From Bacteroidia bacterium (GTDB lineage Bacteria; Bacteroidota; Bacteroidia; B-17B0; Aurantibacillaceae): DNA of 44,332 nucleotides. Positions 27,301 through 35,141 of this stretch are shown piece by piece. The notes beneath the pieces are model-generated. The model made no database searches. It was not told the origin of the DNA and saw only the letters and a list, made by a program, of their open reading frames with translations. The DNA lies in contig JACMNO010000104.1 of NCBI GenBank assembly GCA_014378485.1, positions 1-44,332 of the forward strand, given 5' to 3'. Made by a program: the position numbers and the translations under genes. Position 1 is the first letter of the stretch. Each line of letters opens with the position of its first letter.

Positions 27301-28153
27301 AAACAATAGAAGTTCCCGTTCCTGCGGTGAGCTGAGCACAATTTTGATTTGCACCAAATACGGAAAGCTGTAACCCCTGTGTACTGTTACAAATCTGGCT
27401 ATTTACATTTAAAAAAGCTGTTTGTCCTACAGGCCAGGTAGAGGGGGCACACCAATTAAACCAAACATTATTTTCTTCACTACCGGAAGCAGGGCTCTGA
27501 CATACACTAGGGCCATCTACTGTTCCATTGGCATTTGTGGTTTCAAAAGGCACATTTGTAGTAAGGGAATATGCTCCCGAACAAGCATCATTAGGCGGTG
27601 CAAATGCTACAGAACTAGTTATACATGTAGCAACTGCTGTACAAGTAGGGCATCCTGCAAAAGCAGTACTGGACTGACTCACCATAATTAAATAGGTTTG
27701 TCCGATAGTTAAACCGGTTACTGCTGAAATACCTCCACTACCAGCTGCCTCACTAAAACATGCCACCTGAGTTAAACTACCACAAGTACCCGAATAAACA
27801 ACATAATCTCTTTTTTCAGCTGTTGCTCCGCTACCACCAGTATAATTTGTCTGATTATTAATTGAAAAACTGGTAGCTGTTGCGGTAACTTCTAACCATT
27901 CAACTTTTTGCAAGGTCTCATTATCTGTAGTACATGTCGGATCAATAGTGCTTGTACCAGTCATGGCAACCATATTTCCGGCAGCATTTTCCATTTGATA
28001 ATATCCTGCGTACTGAGCTCCACTTGAATTACCACAGCCTGTTTGAGGATATAATGTAATTGGGTTTGCACAAGTTGTACCCGCCACCTGCCCAAAAGAG
28101 ATAACTGGCAAAGTAATTAAAGCGGTTAATAATGTTGTAAATATTTTTTTCAT
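21311..28153 (-). CDS. Giant T9SS adhesin with gliding-motility-associated C-terminus
   Basis: This 2280-residue surface protein has a signal peptide (about 1-21), two N-terminal beta domains (the second opens PPNDACSGAYSL), then some 20 Ig-like modules of about 81 residues, each with conserved Cys, Trp and a YTWTAP or NWTG core. A PKD domain (GATSYSWNFGDASS) precedes the C-terminal type B sorting domain (VPNVFTPNGDHSNDVFKI ... YFFILKAKGYDGKEY). Type B domains mark T9SS cargo, often in gliding cells. The modules fall into classes A to E and are arranged hierarchically, with a strict 243-bp DNA period across six consecutive A modules. Adhesion or biofilm roles are likely but not shown. A secreted-protein gene lies 56 bp upstream. 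Confidence 0.93.
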   Translation of the reverse strand: MKKIFTTLLTALITLPVISFGQVAGTTCANPITLYPQTGCGNSSGAQYAGYYQMENAAGNMVAMTGTSTIDPTCTTDNETLQKVEWLEVTATATSFSINNQTNYTGGSGATAEKRDYVVYSGTCGSLTQVACFSEAAGSGGISAVTGLTIGQTYLIMVSQSSTAFAGCPTCTAVATCITSSVAFAPPNDACSGAYSLTTNVPFETTNANGTVDGPSVCQSPASGSEENNVWFNWCAPSTWPVGQTAFLNVNSQICNSTQGLQLSVFGANQNCAQLTAGTGTSIVCANPGITTNYSYTFTPVANSCYYVNIDGFAGTACTFLIMVGTSTVVCTPPTISVNTASICASGSATLIASGATSYTWSPATGLNTTSGGTVIASPSVTTVYTIIGSAAGCAATKTTTLTVNPTPTTTAITTGTITCSTPSVTLNSTLAGMSYTWTAPTSGSVTAANSQSTTAFGAPGTYTLLVKSAAGCTYSTTTSVTQNTLIPTGVSAGSNQTLTCASSSVTLTGSVTTPTNPIINWTGANVCGTATNVVTSVCGAGVYTLTATNPSNGCLATSTVQVFPSAGAPTVTNNPVTNTITCTNTLVSVSITTTASPVSYTWTGTGIVGATNTSSITVNQGGTFQYTVTNTSSGCSTSNNQVVVQNTTIPTSTATTTGTLTCATTTVALNSTLAGMNYTWTAPLGGSVGSANSQSTTASGAPGVYSLTVVNPTSGCTFTTTTAVTQNTTVPTTAASTTGTLTCITSTVGLNSTLAGMNYTWTAPSGGGVANPNAQSTTASGAAGIYSLTVVNPVNGCTFSTSTSVTQNTVVPTTTASTTGTLTCTTATVALNSTLGGMNYTWTAPSGGSVGSANTQSTTASAAAGIYSLMVVNPSTGCTFATTTSVTQNIVSPTTTASTTGSLTCSTLTVALNSTLAGMNYTWTAPAGGSVGSANTQSTTAFGIGGTYSLMVVNPSTGCTFATTTSVTQNTTTPATIASTTGSLTCLTTTVALNSTLAGMNYTWTAPSGGSVGSANTQSTIASGTSGTYSLMVLNPSTGCTFATTTAVTQNTMVPATTASTTGTLTCTTSTVALNSTLSGMNYTWTAPSGGSVASANTQSTTASGIGGTYSLMVVNPSTGCTFATTTSVAQNTVVPAGVSAGSNQTLTCASPSVTLTGTVATPTNATLNWTGPNVCGTATTAVTSACGAGVYTMTATNPINGCSASSLVQVFPSAGAPTVTNNPVTNTITCTNTLVTVSITTTATPVTYAWAGTGIVGTTTLSSVSVNQGGSFQYTVTNTSSGCSTSNNQVVIQNTTIPTTTASTTGTLTCSTTTVALNSTLANMTYTWTSPAGGSVGTANTQSTTASGAAGTYTIRVVNPANGCSFTATTAVTQNTAVPTTTASSTGTLTCVTFTAGLNSTLGGMNYTWTAPAGGTVSTNSTQATIASGAPGDYTLSVLNSSNGCTFTTTANVSQNTTLPTGVSAGPSQTLTCPSNSVTLTGSVSTPSNPIINWTGPSVCGTATTIVTSACSAGDYTLTVTDPLNGCSTSSMVTISPNAGSPTVTISSSALVLDCINAAQSVTVTSTPNTNVIYSWSPAPSSLSASGNIATFNTPNTYTSIVTNTVSNCSTPVQVIVTQSTSLPITVASSTGTLTCVTSTVDLNSTLGGMNYTWTPPSGGSVSTNSTQATVASGAPGDYTLTVLDPSNGCTYTTTANVTQNIAQPTGVSAGPSQTLTCPANSVTLTGSAGTPTNPIINWTGLNVCGTATTISTSACAAGDYTLTVTDPLNGCSSSSMATIFPNAGSPSVTISSPTLVIDCINAAQSVTVTSSPNINVTYNWNAPPSSLSASGSIATFNTPNTYICTVTNTLSGCSTPVQVVVSQNTTAPSLTITGSQTLTCAAPNATISVNTNPTSGLTYVWTGTLISGQGNDSVVVNQAGTYSVMVTNATNGCTNTASSQVIADTNVPVATISVTSTNSIITCQNTSVTLTASVTPLGTYSYTWSPSGGNGAVATVTSPNLYSVMILNQSSGCLTSAQITITGNTTLPSVTVNNATIACGSTAAGIGGSAITSATNASYSWSTSGTGTIIGGSTSTPTINAAGIYVVTVTDNDNGCTNTGTVNVSQTIVTAAFTANPISGTAPLDVNFNNQSTGATSYSWNFGDASSLSNTSSATNPAHIYNTIGTYTVILTALNGACTSTAAISIEVLENSSIIVPNVFTPNGDHSNDVFKITSTGLETLNCDIFNRWGLKLFTISSPNDSWDGGGAVDGTYFFILKAKGYDGKEYTEKGNINIFR
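22721..23460 (-). repeat. 735-bp super-repeat unit in the adhesin
   Basis: The same DNA landmark, starting aaccgttactgatt, occurs at 22721 and again at 23456, exactly 735 bp (245 codons) apart. The unit contains one A, one B and one D module and is present twice in tandem, pointing to duplication of a three-module block. Confidence 0.8.
24894..26350 (-). repeat. Six tandem 243-bp modules in the adhesin
   Basis: The landmark gtccatgt/gtccaggt starts at 24894, 25137, 25380, 25623, 25866 and 26109, each exactly 243 bp (81 codons) after the last. A further copy at 26838 lies three periods on. The exact period and high similarity suggest recent unequal recombination or gene conversion. Confidence 0.9.
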
Positions 28154-28209
28154 CTGCAGGATATTATTATTTTTTAATTCTATAAAATATTTTTTTAAAC
28201 GATTTGCAA

Positions 28210-28560
28210 TTAATTGCTAAATTTCTCAACAACTACATATTCTTCAAGAGGAACAAAATTTTTCTGGTAAATTAAATTTTTTGCCAAAATTTTAATTTTA
28301 CAACCCTGATTTACATCTAGGTATGTAATTTTATCTTCCTGACGTAAATTTTCAATTTTATTAATTAAATCTATCGTTAATCCAATTGGATTATTTTGTT
28401 CGGAAGCCAAAAACATAAATTGAATTGTTTTTTTAAACTCGGAAGGAGAAATAGTTATCGAAGCCTCTTTTTCCGATTTAATACTTTGTTGAGCAATTGA
28501 TTGCATGCCTATCATCATTAAACAAAATAATAATAAGTAAGGTAAATACTTTTTTTTCAT
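28210..28560 (-). CDS. Small secreted protein, unknown
   Basis: The protein (116 residues) has a signal peptide ending near SIAQQS and a short soluble domain with no recognised motif (EASITISPSEFKKTIQFMF, then a beta-rich tail ending YVVVEKFSN). It lies 56 bp upstream of the giant adhesin and on the same strand with no terminator in between, so it is probably transcribed with it. A helper or accessory role is possible but unproven. Confidence 0.65.
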   Translation of the reverse strand: MKKKYLPYLLLFCLMMIGMQSIAQQSIKSEKEASITISPSEFKKTIQFMFLASEQNNPIGLTIDLINKIENLRQEDKITYLDVNQGCKIKILAKNLIYQKNFVPLEEYVVVEKFSN

Positions 28561-28863
28561 AAGAAATGAGTGGGTTTAAACTGATTTATTTATTAATACC
28601 AGAACCGAATTAACAAATTTTAAGCCAAAATATTAAAATTTACAAGTCTTAACTGGGTTGTTAATTTTTTCTACATGGTAAATTTATAGAAAGAGGAAGG
28701 GATAAAAAAACTCTTTACTCATTGAAAACATAAATTCACCCATTATTTTTAGATCTCCAAGCACCTTTCATGGAATACGTAGATTTACAACAACCTATTC
28801 TAAATCATAATAAAATGATTTTCCGTAAAAAATGATCTATTTTATTAAATTTACGAAATTTTT
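28561..28863. other. Noncoding divergent region
   Basis: No gene is seen between the divergent starts of the small secreted protein and the flippase-like gene. It contains a hairpin (AAATCAT / ATGATTT, 28802-28821) within a 19-bp sequence that recurs at 38949-38967. No consensus promoter could be placed with confidence. Confidence 0.5.
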
Positions 28864-29826
28864 GTGCGGAAAAACATAAAGCAATCTCTCATTTTTTCTA
28901 TTAAAATACTCATCGGTATTTTAAGTTTTTGGATTATTTATAAGCGTCTTAATCAAATTCCTCATCTTCAAGATCAATTTATTTATTTGTTCAACGAACC
29001 CGCTATGTACTTAATTATTAGCATCGTAATATTATTAATGCCAATAAACTGGGGAATTGAGAGCTATAAATGGAAACTAATTACCAGGCAAATAGAATCA
29101 ATACCCTATACCACTGCATTAAAATCAGTTTTTACCGGAATTTGTGTGGGCAATATTGCACCGGGCAGAGCAATGGAGTTTTTAGCCAAGATCTTTTTCT
29201 TTAAACCTGAAAATAGACCTGGAGTTACTGTTTTACATTTTATAAACGGTATGTTCCAAATGCTGATCACAGTTACTATGGGGATTATTTCAATAGCTTT
29301 TAAACTTAATCAAACTCATAACTCCACAAATTTTATTTATCTTGTTATAATTGGCGGCATATGTATGCTTATTTTTTTTTGCTGGGCTATTTTTAATGTT
29401 GCGTTTATTCAAAAAAAATTAAAATTCATTAAATGGTTCAGAGTAAATCAAACTCAGCAAATTAAATTTTCTAAAACTCTAATCATTCAATTAATCTCTT
29501 TCTCAATAATCAGGTACCTTGTATTTACAACTCAATTTTACCTTCTTTTTAATTCTTTGTCGCCGCAGAATAATATACCCGAAACTTTTATGAGTATAGC
29601 GGCTTATTTTATGCTAACGAGTTTAATTCCCATGGTGAGTGTTATTGAACCGGCTATAAGGGCCGCTATTGCCATATTTGTATTTAATAATTTCAATGAC
29701 AGCACAATAATAGTGGTATTGTCATCGACTTTTATTTGGATCATAAATGTTGTTATACCAAGCCTTATCGGCTACATTATTATTCTCAAAGAAAAAATAG
29801 ATTTCAGATCCGCACGTGCTAATTGA
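28864..29826 (+). CDS. Lysylphosphatidylglycerol synthase/flippase-like membrane protein (GTG start)
   Basis: The 320-residue protein belongs to the LPG-synthase transmembrane / YbhN-like (UPF0104) superfamily: eight or so membrane helices and the signature FTGICVGNIAPGRAMEFLAK. Members flip or modify lipid-linked substrates, but the exact substrate is unknown for this branch. The start is GTG at 28864; an in-frame TAA lies 16 bp upstream and the first ATG comes only about 48 codons in. Its last 11 bp overlap the GT2 gene, so the two are likely coupled and functionally linked. Confidence 0.8.
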   Translation: MRKNIKQSLIFSIKILIGILSFWIIYKRLNQIPHLQDQFIYLFNEPAMYLIISIVILLMPINWGIESYKWKLITRQIESIPYTTALKSVFTGICVGNIAPGRAMEFLAKIFFFKPENRPGVTVLHFINGMFQMLITVTMGIISIAFKLNQTHNSTNFIYLVIIGGICMLIFFCWAIFNVAFIQKKLKFIKWFRVNQTQQIKFSKTLIIQLISFSIIRYLVFTTQFYLLFNSLSPQNNIPETFMSIAAYFMLTSLIPMVSVIEPAIRAAIAIFVFNNFNDSTIIVVLSSTFIWIINVVIPSLIGYIIILKEKIDFRSARAN

Positions 29827-30946
29827 GTTATACATATTTGCTTTTATCAGTATTGTATATGGTATTTTTATAACCCTGGCTATTATTGGATTCAATAAAC
29901 TAAAGCGTTCTTTCAAAAAAAACAAAATTACTGAACCTTCTTTTGTTTCGATCGTTATTTCGGCCAGAAACGAATCTTCTAATATTACTGAATGTCTGGA
30001 GCAGATCATCAAACAAAATTTTCCTAAAGAGCTTTTTGAAATAATAGTGGTTGATGACGCTTCAATTGATAATACATACGAGATAGCGCATGAACTTCTT
30101 TTAAAATCAAACATATCATTTGAAATCATCAGACAAAATAAGCACCACGGAAAGAAAATAAATCTGGCCTTAGCCATTAAAATATCAAAAGGTGAGATCA
30201 TTATTACCACCGATGCTGATATTTGCTATAGGCACCCGGATTGGTTGTTAACTATCTCTGATTATTTTGGAAGTTATTCACCTAATATGTTGGTGATGCC
30301 GGTTGATTACCAATCACAATCCGGTTTACTTGAAAAATTTCAAATTATTGAAAATATAGCATTAACCGGAATAACAGCCGGATATAGCGGACTAAAAAAA
30401 TCTTTTATGTGCAATGGAGCAAATCTTGCCTTCAAGAAAGCAGTCTTTGAAGCCAGTAATGGATATCACTCGCATCTTCATCTTTCATCCGGTGAAGATG
30501 TGTTTTTAATGGAGGACATCAAAAAAATAAATGCCTCCTCCGTCCACTATGTGCTGCGAAGAGAACTGATTGTCAAAACCAAACCTTTACATTCCTGGAA
30601 AGATTTTTTTCATCAACGAGTAAGATGGGCTTCTAAAGCAAAAAATAACACAAATAACTTAAATCTTTTTGCTGGTTTTATTATAATTGGAGCAAACCTT
30701 CTATTTTTGGCTTTGTTTGTCGCAATCCTCAAAAAATCAGTCATTATTCCCTATTTATCGATTTTTGTGATTACAAAGTTTGTTTTTGATTTTTTGTTGC
30801 TATTTTTAGCTTCAGATTTTTTAGGGCGCATTAAATCTATTTGGTGGATTATTCCTTTTGAATGTTTGTATTGGATATACGCACTCATCATTGGAACAAC
30901 ATCATTGTTTTATAAACCCTATTGGAAAGAAAAAAAAATTAACTGA
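29816..30946 (+). CDS. Family 2 membrane glycosyltransferase (GTG start)
   Basis: The 376-residue GT2 enzyme begins with a membrane helix, then a GT-A catalytic domain with VSIVISARNESSNI, the nucleotide site IVVDDASIDNT and the metal-binding TDADI motif, then the QRVRW signature of processive-type and lipid-linked GT2 enzymes, and finally three C-terminal helices. It probably glycosylates a lipid on the cytoplasmic face. Its GTG start overlaps the flippase-like gene by 11 bp, and the permease gene starts on the next base after its stop. The pairing with a flippase-like protein suggests glycolipid synthesis and transfer. Confidence 0.88.
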   Translation: MLIELYIFAFISIVYGIFITLAIIGFNKLKRSFKKNKITEPSFVSIVISARNESSNITECLEQIIKQNFPKELFEIIVVDDASIDNTYEIAHELLLKSNISFEIIRQNKHHGKKINLALAIKISKGEIIITTDADICYRHPDWLLTISDYFGSYSPNMLVMPVDYQSQSGLLEKFQIIENIALTGITAGYSGLKKSFMCNGANLAFKKAVFEASNGYHSHLHLSSGEDVFLMEDIKKINASSVHYVLRRELIVKTKPLHSWKDFFHQRVRWASKAKNNTNNLNLFAGFIIIGANLLFLALFVAILKKSVIIPYLSIFVITKFVFDFLLLFLASDFLGRIKSIWWIIPFECLYWIYALIIGTTSLFYKPYWKEKKIN

Positions 30947-32206
30947 TTGTTATTTAAAAAATCACATACGGACTACACTTCAGAATCTCTCTCTGTTCAA
31001 ACATGGCGGCGTTTTAAACGCAATAAACTGGCTATGTTCGGTCTTTTTTTAATTATTATTGCCACCACCATTTCAATATTAGGCTTTTTAATTACGCCTG
31101 ATTCATCTCCGTATGCCAATGATCAAAAACCTGAATTGCATATTAAAAAGCCAGGCTTTAAAGCGCAAATGTTGCTAGCCAGGAAAAATGAAATCACACA
31201 TAAAGATGGCTGGTTCTATAAAATGATTTTCGGAGAAGTGAGCGATTTTACTTTTATTCCGGCCTATACTTATTCGTTTAAAGGTTTTGATGTTGTTATA
31301 GAAGAGTTCACCGGAAACGAACCAAACAACGGAAACAAAATACCTTATAATTTAGCAGATGTTGTGTTTGACGTTAATAATAATTATCCCATCATAAATG
31401 ACAGTGCTAAGAATCAGATAGAATTTTACCAATTAAGCACCGGCGAAAAATTAAAACTAAACATTACCGATCTGCAAAAAACTATATTAGAAAATAATAT
31501 TAAAGACCGGAGATACATGCTAGGTACTGACCTTGCTGGCAGGGACTTGTTAAGTCGATTAATGATCGGTACAAGAATTTCTCTTTCCGTAGGATTTATC
31601 TCCGTTATTATTTCCATTGTAATAGGTATTCTTTTAGGTGCTATGGCGGGGTATTTTAGGGGTTGGCTAGACGATGTAATCATGTGGTTGATTAATGTAG
31701 TATGGTCTATTCCTACTTTATTATTGGTTATTGCCATCACATTAGTTTTAGGGAAAGGAATTGTTCAGGTTTTCATAGCTGTTGGATTAACCATGTGGGT
31801 GGATGTGGCCCGTTTAATTCGCGGACAAATCCTAAGCATCAGAGAAAAAGAATTTGTGGAAGCAGGTAGAGCGTTAGGCTTTAAAAACATGAGGATTATT
31901 TTACGCCATATTTTACCTAATGTAATGGGGCCGGTTATTGTGATAGCAGCATCTAATTTTGCGGCGGCCATTTTAACAGAAGCTGGATTAAGCTTTTTAG
32001 GAATTGGTGCGCAACCTCCTACTCCATCCTGGGGAGAAATGATCAACGCTCATAGAGGATATGTATTGGTTGATGCTGCTTATTTAGCATTTGTTCCTGG
32101 TCTTGCCATTATGGTTTTGGTTTTGGCCTTTATGCTGGTTGGTAATGGTTTACGAGATGCCCTGGACTCAAAGTCTTTAGATACTAAGCCTTTAATGGGC
32201 CACTAA
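30947..32206 (+). CDS. OppC-like ABC peptide/nickel transporter permease (TTG start)
   Basis: The 419-residue protein matches the OppC/DppC permease family: an N-terminal helix (residues about 24-48), a periplasmic insert of about 150 residues larger than in E. coli OppC, then the BPD_transp_1 domain with GTDLAGRDLLSRL and the EAA loop (EAGRALGFKNMRIILRHILPN). The TTG start follows the GT2 stop directly, giving zero spacing. No OppB, ATPase or binding protein is in the window, so its partners must be encoded elsewhere. The start is inferred; a later start would lose the first helix. Confidence 0.85.
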   Translation: MLFKKSHTDYTSESLSVQTWRRFKRNKLAMFGLFLIIIATTISILGFLITPDSSPYANDQKPELHIKKPGFKAQMLLARKNEITHKDGWFYKMIFGEVSDFTFIPAYTYSFKGFDVVIEEFTGNEPNNGNKIPYNLADVVFDVNNNYPIINDSAKNQIEFYQLSTGEKLKLNITDLQKTILENNIKDRRYMLGTDLAGRDLLSRLMIGTRISLSVGFISVIISIVIGILLGAMAGYFRGWLDDVIMWLINVVWSIPTLLLVIAITLVLGKGIVQVFIAVGLTMWVDVARLIRGQILSIREKEFVEAGRALGFKNMRIILRHILPNVMGPVIVIAASNFAAAILTEAGLSFLGIGAQPPTPSWGEMINAHRGYVLVDAAYLAFVPGLAIMVLVLAFMLVGNGLRDALDSKSLDTKPLMGH

Positions 32207-32225
32207 TCCTATAATGTCACCTACG

Positions 32226-32254
32226 ATTTATATAAGACAATGTCTTATATAAAT
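32226..32254 (+). terminator. Perfect 14-bp palindrome after the permease gene
   Basis: ATTTATATAAGACA and TGTCTTATATAAAT flank a single A. It lies 20 bp past the permease stop and 41 bp before the OmpA-type gene, and may act as a terminator or as a dimeric-repressor site. The T tract after it is weak. Confidence 0.5.
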
Positions 32255-32295
32255 TATTAATTTTAATCTCAAATCGGCTTAAGACTTTATTTTTT

Positions 32296-34332
32296 ATGAA
32301 ACATATTATCCTATTTATATTCATCTTCTCAGCTTCGCTCACATTTGCCCAAATAAATTCTTATTTACGAAAAGCAGACAAGGCTGTTGAAAATAACAAA
32401 ATAGATCTTGCAAAAGACCTGTATTTAAAAGCCTACGCATTGGACAAAAATAATTATGAAGCGAATTTAGGGGTTGGCTATGTGCTATCTGAATTTATGT
32501 TTAAATATGAAGAAGCCCTTCCTTATCTTGAAACCGCTTATTCAAAAAATACAAATGATACTTTTCCTGATCTCGTTTTCTCACTCGCTAAATGTTACCA
32601 GCACTTGGGCAAGTATCAAAAAGCAAAAGAACTCTTTTCTATGCTGTATGTTAGAATAACATTTGACAAAGAACAAGATATTTACAATTCAAACGATCTT
32701 AAAAAAAGAATTGAAGATTGCGACTTTGCAGAACAAAACAAAACAACTTCTTATGATAAAAATATATATGTAGGAAATATAGGCCCTAAAATTAATACCG
32801 AAATGGCAGAATATGTTCCGGTGATAAATGAGCGCGAAGAATTGATTTTTACATCGCGCCGTAAAGATTCTGAAAAAGAAAAGAGAAGTGACCTTGATGG
32901 AAAGTATTTTGAAAACATGTACATCAGCAAATTAGTGAATGGCAAACCTCAATCGGTGCAAACTTACACTTTAGCTGACCCCTTATTAAAAACCAATCAC
33001 AAAAAGAGACACGTTTCTATCATTTCTGCATCACGCGACGGTAAAAAGCTTTTTTTATTTCAAAACAACAAAGTACATGAGATTGATGCTGATGATGCTG
33101 GTGCGAAAACTGCAAAAGCGTTATCAAAAAACGTGAACATGGACTATTTTCAGAGTCATGCTTGCATTAGTAAAGATGGTAAAACTTTATTTTTTACAAG
33201 TGAAGATAGTAGAGGAAAAGGAGGGCTGGACATTTACAAAACAAGTAAAGACAATAATGGCGAATGGGGTGTTCCCGAAAATTTAGGTGATACTATCAAT
33301 ACACCGAATGATGAAGATTCACCTTATTTATCTGATGACGGACAAACACTTTATTTTTCTTCTAAAGGCCATCCCGGATTTGGTAACTATGATATTTATA
33401 AAAGCACATTGATAAATGGAAGTTGGTCTGCACCTGAAAATATGAAGCAACCCATCAATTCTTCAGGAAATGATATATTTTATATACAGTCAACCGTAAA
33501 CGACGATAGCTATTTTGCTTCTTACAGGCTAGGTGGTTATGGTGACATGGATATTTATAAAATAACTTACCTTGATAAAATTCATAAAGAATGTACTGAG
33601 AAAACAAATGCTCTATTGACTTTAAATACAACAGTCATTGATAAAGCAACAAATTTAATGAGCTTTGAAGTGACTATGCCGGATAAATTTAAACCGATTT
33701 CTTACCAATGGACTTTCAATCGGACTCGATTAGCAGATAATACATCAAAGATTACTCAAAAAGGATCAGCATTATCAAGTGACTCTGTTTATGTAAAAGT
33801 AATTGCAGGTTGTGATAGTTGCGCAGAACCTTTAATACTATGTTCTCAAACCATAAATGAAAAACCAAAAGAGGAAGTGATTGTAAGTGTTAATGAAGAA
33901 GTGGGGAAAAACCCTTATGATGAAAAATTAAAACTGGCTTACCTTCCTAAAACAAAAATCGATGATTTAGGATTGAACTTGGTGTCTATCAAATTTGATT
34001 TGAACAAAACAACCATTAAGGAGGAAGCAACTTCCATCTGGAAAAAAAATATAGAGATTCTTTCAAAACATCCTGAATTATCAATTATTATTTATGGTTT
34101 TGCAGATAGCCGTGGTTCTGAGGCTTACAATTTACCGTTATCCAAGCAACGTGCCTTGAAAGTAAAAGCACTTTTAAAAGCAAATGGGTTAAAATCTAAT
34201 CAAATTGAAGAGGTTATTGGAAAAGGCGAAAGTTATATTCTTAACAAATGTGTAAATGACGTTGAGTGTGAAGATGCTGAACATGAGCAAAACAGACGTG
34301 TTGAATTTATACTTTTCGAGAATAAAAAATAA
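32296..34332 (+). CDS. TPR / PD40 / OmpA-family periplasmic protein (PorE-like)
   Basis: The 678-residue protein has a signal peptide (about 1-18), TPR repeats (about 20-130), a beta-propeller of PD40/WD40-like blades (for example DGKTLFFTSEDSRGKGGLDIYK and DGQTLYFSSKGHPGFGNYDIYK, given here as shorter pieces of each), a region of about 90 residues resembling a PKD-type domain, and a C-terminal OmpA domain (VSIKFDLNKTTI, FADSRGSEAYN, NRRVEFILF) that binds peptidoglycan. The order TPR-propeller-OmpA matches the T9SS factor PorE, which normally carries a CRD domain in the middle. The presence of T9SS cargo in this window fits, but assignment as PorE is inferred. Confidence 0.85.
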   Translation: MKHIILFIFIFSASLTFAQINSYLRKADKAVENNKIDLAKDLYLKAYALDKNNYEANLGVGYVLSEFMFKYEEALPYLETAYSKNTNDTFPDLVFSLAKCYQHLGKYQKAKELFSMLYVRITFDKEQDIYNSNDLKKRIEDCDFAEQNKTTSYDKNIYVGNIGPKINTEMAEYVPVINEREELIFTSRRKDSEKEKRSDLDGKYFENMYISKLVNGKPQSVQTYTLADPLLKTNHKKRHVSIISASRDGKKLFLFQNNKVHEIDADDAGAKTAKALSKNVNMDYFQSHACISKDGKTLFFTSEDSRGKGGLDIYKTSKDNNGEWGVPENLGDTINTPNDEDSPYLSDDGQTLYFSSKGHPGFGNYDIYKSTLINGSWSAPENMKQPINSSGNDIFYIQSTVNDDSYFASYRLGGYGDMDIYKITYLDKIHKECTEKTNALLTLNTTVIDKATNLMSFEVTMPDKFKPISYQWTFNRTRLADNTSKITQKGSALSSDSVYVKVIAGCDSCAEPLILCSQTINEKPKEEVIVSVNEEVGKNPYDEKLKLAYLPKTKIDDLGLNLVSIKFDLNKTTIKEEATSIWKKNIEILSKHPELSIIIYGFADSRGSEAYNLPLSKQRALKVKALLKANGLKSNQIEEVIGKGESYILNKCVNDVECEDAEHEQNRRVEFILFENKK

Positions 34333-34361
34333 ATCACTCCGGCGGTTTCAATGTGACAAAA

Positions 34362-35141
34362 TTATCGGAAACCTTCAAATGCACCTAAGCCAAATAAAGA
34401 GAAATCATACTTGATAGGATCTTTAGGGTCAAACTTTCTTAATACTGCTGTTACTTCTTCAACTGCCTGCCAATCGTTTTGTGTTCGTTTTAATAAACCA
34501 AGCTTCCGGCTTACATTTCCTGTGTGTAGATCCAATGGCAAGCACAACTGATCAGGCCGAATGGTTTTCCAGATTCCAAAATCAACGCCAGGTTTATCTT
34601 CTCTAACAAACCATCTTAACAACATACACAAGCGTTTGGCACCTGATTTTGCTAATGGATTAGAAATGTGTTTCTCTGAACGATGTTCATGTTTTGTACT
34701 TAAAAAAATCTCTCTGAAATGATAGATCATATTTTGTACATCAGTTTCTTCCTGATATAATTTTCCTCCAAAAGCATTTTCCAAACCTCCGTGCTTAGTA
34801 TAAATATTTTTTAAGGAAGTCAAAAAAAATACGCAATCCGTCGCATTAAATGTCCTGTGCACAAAATTTTCAAACCGTGAGACATCTTTTTTTGAAAAAT
34901 TAAGAATAAAATCATGAGGCTCATTGTTCATCAACCGCATTAATTTATCGCCGTTATTAATAATAGAAACTCGCTGTCCCCAGGCAATGGTAGCAATCAG
35001 GAAACCTGCAATTTCAATATCTTCTTTTTTTGTGAATTGGTGAGGAATAGAAATCGGGTCAGTTTCAATGAAGTCCTTAGTATTGAATTGAAAATATTTT
35101 TCATCCAACAATTCTTTTATTTCCTTTAACTGATTTTTCAT
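34362..35141 (-). CDS. TIGR02757 (DUF2400) family protein
   Basis: This 259-residue protein matches a conserved bacterial family of unknown function, with hallmark motifs FLIATIAWGQR, FVREDKPGVDFGIW, PLDLHTGNVSRKLGLL and DPIKYDFSLFGLGA. A fold related to helix-hairpin-helix DNA glycosylases has been suggested for the family. Its start overlaps the stop of the upstream MFS gene by one base (TAATG), so the two are probably co-expressed. Confidence 0.9.
   Translation of the reverse strand: MKNQLKEIKELLDEKYFQFNTKDFIETDPISIPHQFTKKEDIEIAGFLIATIAWGQRVSIINNGDKLMRLMNNEPHDFILNFSKKDVSRFENFVHRTFNATDCVFFLTSLKNIYTKHGGLENAFGGKLYQEETDVQNMIYHFREIFLSTKHEHRSEKHISNPLAKSGAKRLCMLLRWFVREDKPGVDFGIWKTIRPDQLCLPLDLHTGNVSRKLGLLKRTQNDWQAVEEVTAVLRKFDPKDPIKYDFSLFGLGAFEGFR

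Noticed and set aside
21311..28153. Several open frames on the opposite strand inside the adhesin gene
   Set aside because: They mirror the Thr/Ser-rich repeats and share no domain with known proteins.
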